This document shows positions 63,013-64,000 of a stretch of DNA of 64,000 bases, piece after piece. The notes under the pieces are model-generated. The model was not told the origin of the DNA and made no database searches. It was given only the letters and a program-made list of their open reading frames with translations. The stretch comes from Methylocystis rosea (GTDB lineage Bacteria > Pseudomonadota > Alphaproteobacteria > Rhizobiales > Beijerinckiaceae), in NCBI RefSeq assembly GCF_003855495.1, contig NZ_CP034086.1:1649501-1713500 (forward strand). The letters are read 5' to 3'. Position 1 is the first letter of the stretch. The number at the start of each line of letters is the position of its first letter. The position numbers and the translations under genes were made by a program.

Positions 63013-63204
63013 CTTATCGCGCACCTCTCGGGCCGCGCGTCGCGGCCGCAACGGCATATCTCATCGGCGCGGCAGTCTCGCGCGGAAATGCTTTCCCTAG
63101 CGCCCTGAGCTGCCGCAATCTTGGATGTTTTCTAAACGCTTTCGAGGGGTCGCCGTCAAGCCGCGAAGCTACGGCCTTATGAGCTGACCGTCGCCCAGCA
63201 TGCG

Positions 63205-64000
63205 CTATCGAGTGCTGGGGCTCATGCCGCGCGCCGCCGGCGCGATGCGGCGAGACTGATCCTCCTTGACGAGGGTGTGCAGCAATTTCACCTGCCGCTG
63301 AGCCTTCGCCTCGTAAAGCGCTTCGTCGGCCACCGCGAGAAGCGCCTCGGCGTCCGCCCCATGTTCCGGCACCAGCGCTATGCCGACGCTGACTCCGATC
63401 GTCGCTTGAACGCCGTCGCCGAGGTCATACGGCGCTGATATGGAATTCGTCAGCCGGTGACTCAGCTCCGCCGCCTGCTCGCTCGTCAAACTCCTGGCGA
63501 GCACCACGAATTCATCGCCGCCAATCCGCGCCGCCACGTCGGTCGCGCGCAAAGACTGGCGGAGCCGCTCCGCCACCGATTTGAGCAGCCTGTCTCCGGC
63601 GGCGTGTCCGTACGTGTCGTTGACCGCTTTGAAGTTGTCGAGATCAAGAAAAAGGACGGCCAAATCGCCGCCGTGCGTCGGCGCGTCATTCAGATTCGCG
63701 TCGACGGCGGCGGCGAGTCCGACGCGGTTCGACAGGCCGGTGAGCGCATCATGCTTGGCGCGATGGTCGTTCGCGCGTTCGGCCTGCATCGTCGCAATGA
63801 GCATTTTGTTCAGGCTGTAGGCGGCCGCGATCATGGCGGCGAGATAGAACGGAATCTGAAGAAACACGAGATATAGCAACGGCTCCCCAGAGAGGGCCGC
63901 GCCCGGCAGAAACGGGCCGAGGCTCGTCAGGATCATTGCGCCGGCGAGACGCGGCGCGCCAAAATTGCGAAATCCGATGCCGCCGACCATGGCGGTCCCA
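63205..64000 (-). CDS. Membrane diguanylate cyclase, GGDEF domain (5' end outside window)
   Basis: The visible part has two membrane segments (LAGAMILTSLGPFLPGAAL and LLYLVFLQIPFYLAAMIAAAY). The cyclase domain carries DALTGLSNR, FLDLDNFKAVNDTYGH and the signature GGDEFVVLA, so it can make cyclic di-GMP. No EAL domain follows; the C-terminus is a short basic tail. The frame is still open at the window edge, so more sensory membrane sequence is likely upstream of 64000. The domain is complete and has the active GGDEF residues. Confidence 0.92.
   Translation of the reverse strand, partial: GTAMVGGIGFRNFGAPRLAGAMILTSLGPFLPGAALSGEPLLYLVFLQIPFYLAAMIAAAYSLNKMLIATMQAERANDHRAKHDALTGLSNRVGLAAAVDANLNDAPTHGGDLAVLFLDLDNFKAVNDTYGHAAGDRLLKSVAERLRQSLRATDVAARIGGDEFVVLARSLTSEQAAELSHRLTNSISAPYDLGDGVQATIGVSVGIALVPEHGADAEALLAVADEALYEAKAQRQVKLLHTLVKEDQSRRIAPAARGMSPSTR

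Noticed and set aside
1..64000. CRISPR array or rRNA genes
   Set aside because: No regularly spaced direct repeats and no rRNA-like stretches were seen; the palindromic repeats are dispersed singly and not in an array.

Overview
The window is one contiguous piece of a high-GC alphaproteobacterial chromosome. The gene order is typical of Hyphomicrobiales (glyA-nrdR-ribD-ribE-ribH-nusB-thiL beside hppA; coaD, two cyclophilins, queA and tgt; dsbB next to yqaA). The best clue to lifestyle is a Tat-exported four-helix protein with exactly 13 cysteines at 2182-2625. It matches the copper-storage protein Csp1 described from Methylosinus trichosporium, and a CusF-type copper chaperone follows it. This points, by inference, to a type II methanotroph of the Methylosinus/Methylocystis group. 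No methane monooxygenase or methanol dehydrogenase gene lies in the window, so the assignment rests on copper handling, synteny and composition.

Layout. 1-10 kb: a partial nuclease, a DUF938 methyltransferase, the csp1-cusF pair, an overlapping pair of GCS2-type glutamate-cysteine ligase and M14-type deacylase, a D-amino-acid aminotransferase and NAD synthetase. 10-19 kb: minus-strand housekeeping block hppA / thiL-nusB-ribH-ribE-ribD-nrdR-glyA, with palindromic repeats in the spacers and a terminator-like leader before glyA. 19-31 kb: a TetR regulator with its partner membrane gene and a two-palindrome operator, prfC, a rubrerythrin / HdrD-like Fe-S protein / DUF3501 module, an O-methyltransferase, der with a TPR protein, and a sorbosone-dehydrogenase-like lipoprotein. 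31-38.5 kb: an MFS exporter, a lone HEPN-like gene, rlmN, a BrnT-BrnA toxin-antitoxin pair, and dsbB translationally coupled to a papain-like protease. 38.6-43.7 kb: tRNA-Leu(CAA), then poorly characterised genes (AIM24-like, exported and coiled-coil proteins, a lysozyme-fold protein). 43.8-53.5 kb: GST, pyrE, D-Ala-D-Ala dipeptidase, recG, an XRE regulator coupled to an orphan DNA methyltransferase, tgt-queA and a PRC-barrel protein. 53.6-64 kb: two cyclophilins and coaD, LysM protein, GST, a very Arg/Trp-rich exported peptide, rlmJ, RNase T2, a DUF459 SGNH protein beside an L,D-transpeptidase, gltD and a partial diguanylate cyclase.

Most of the sequence is ordinary core genome. The parts most worth attention are the copper pair, the glyA leader, the rubrerythrin / Fe-S / DUF3501 module, the ligase / deacylase pair, the XRE-methyltransferase pair, the lone HEPN gene, the protease coupled to dsbB, and the Arg/Trp-tailed peptide. 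All coordinates and motif positions were read by eye; no database search was run.
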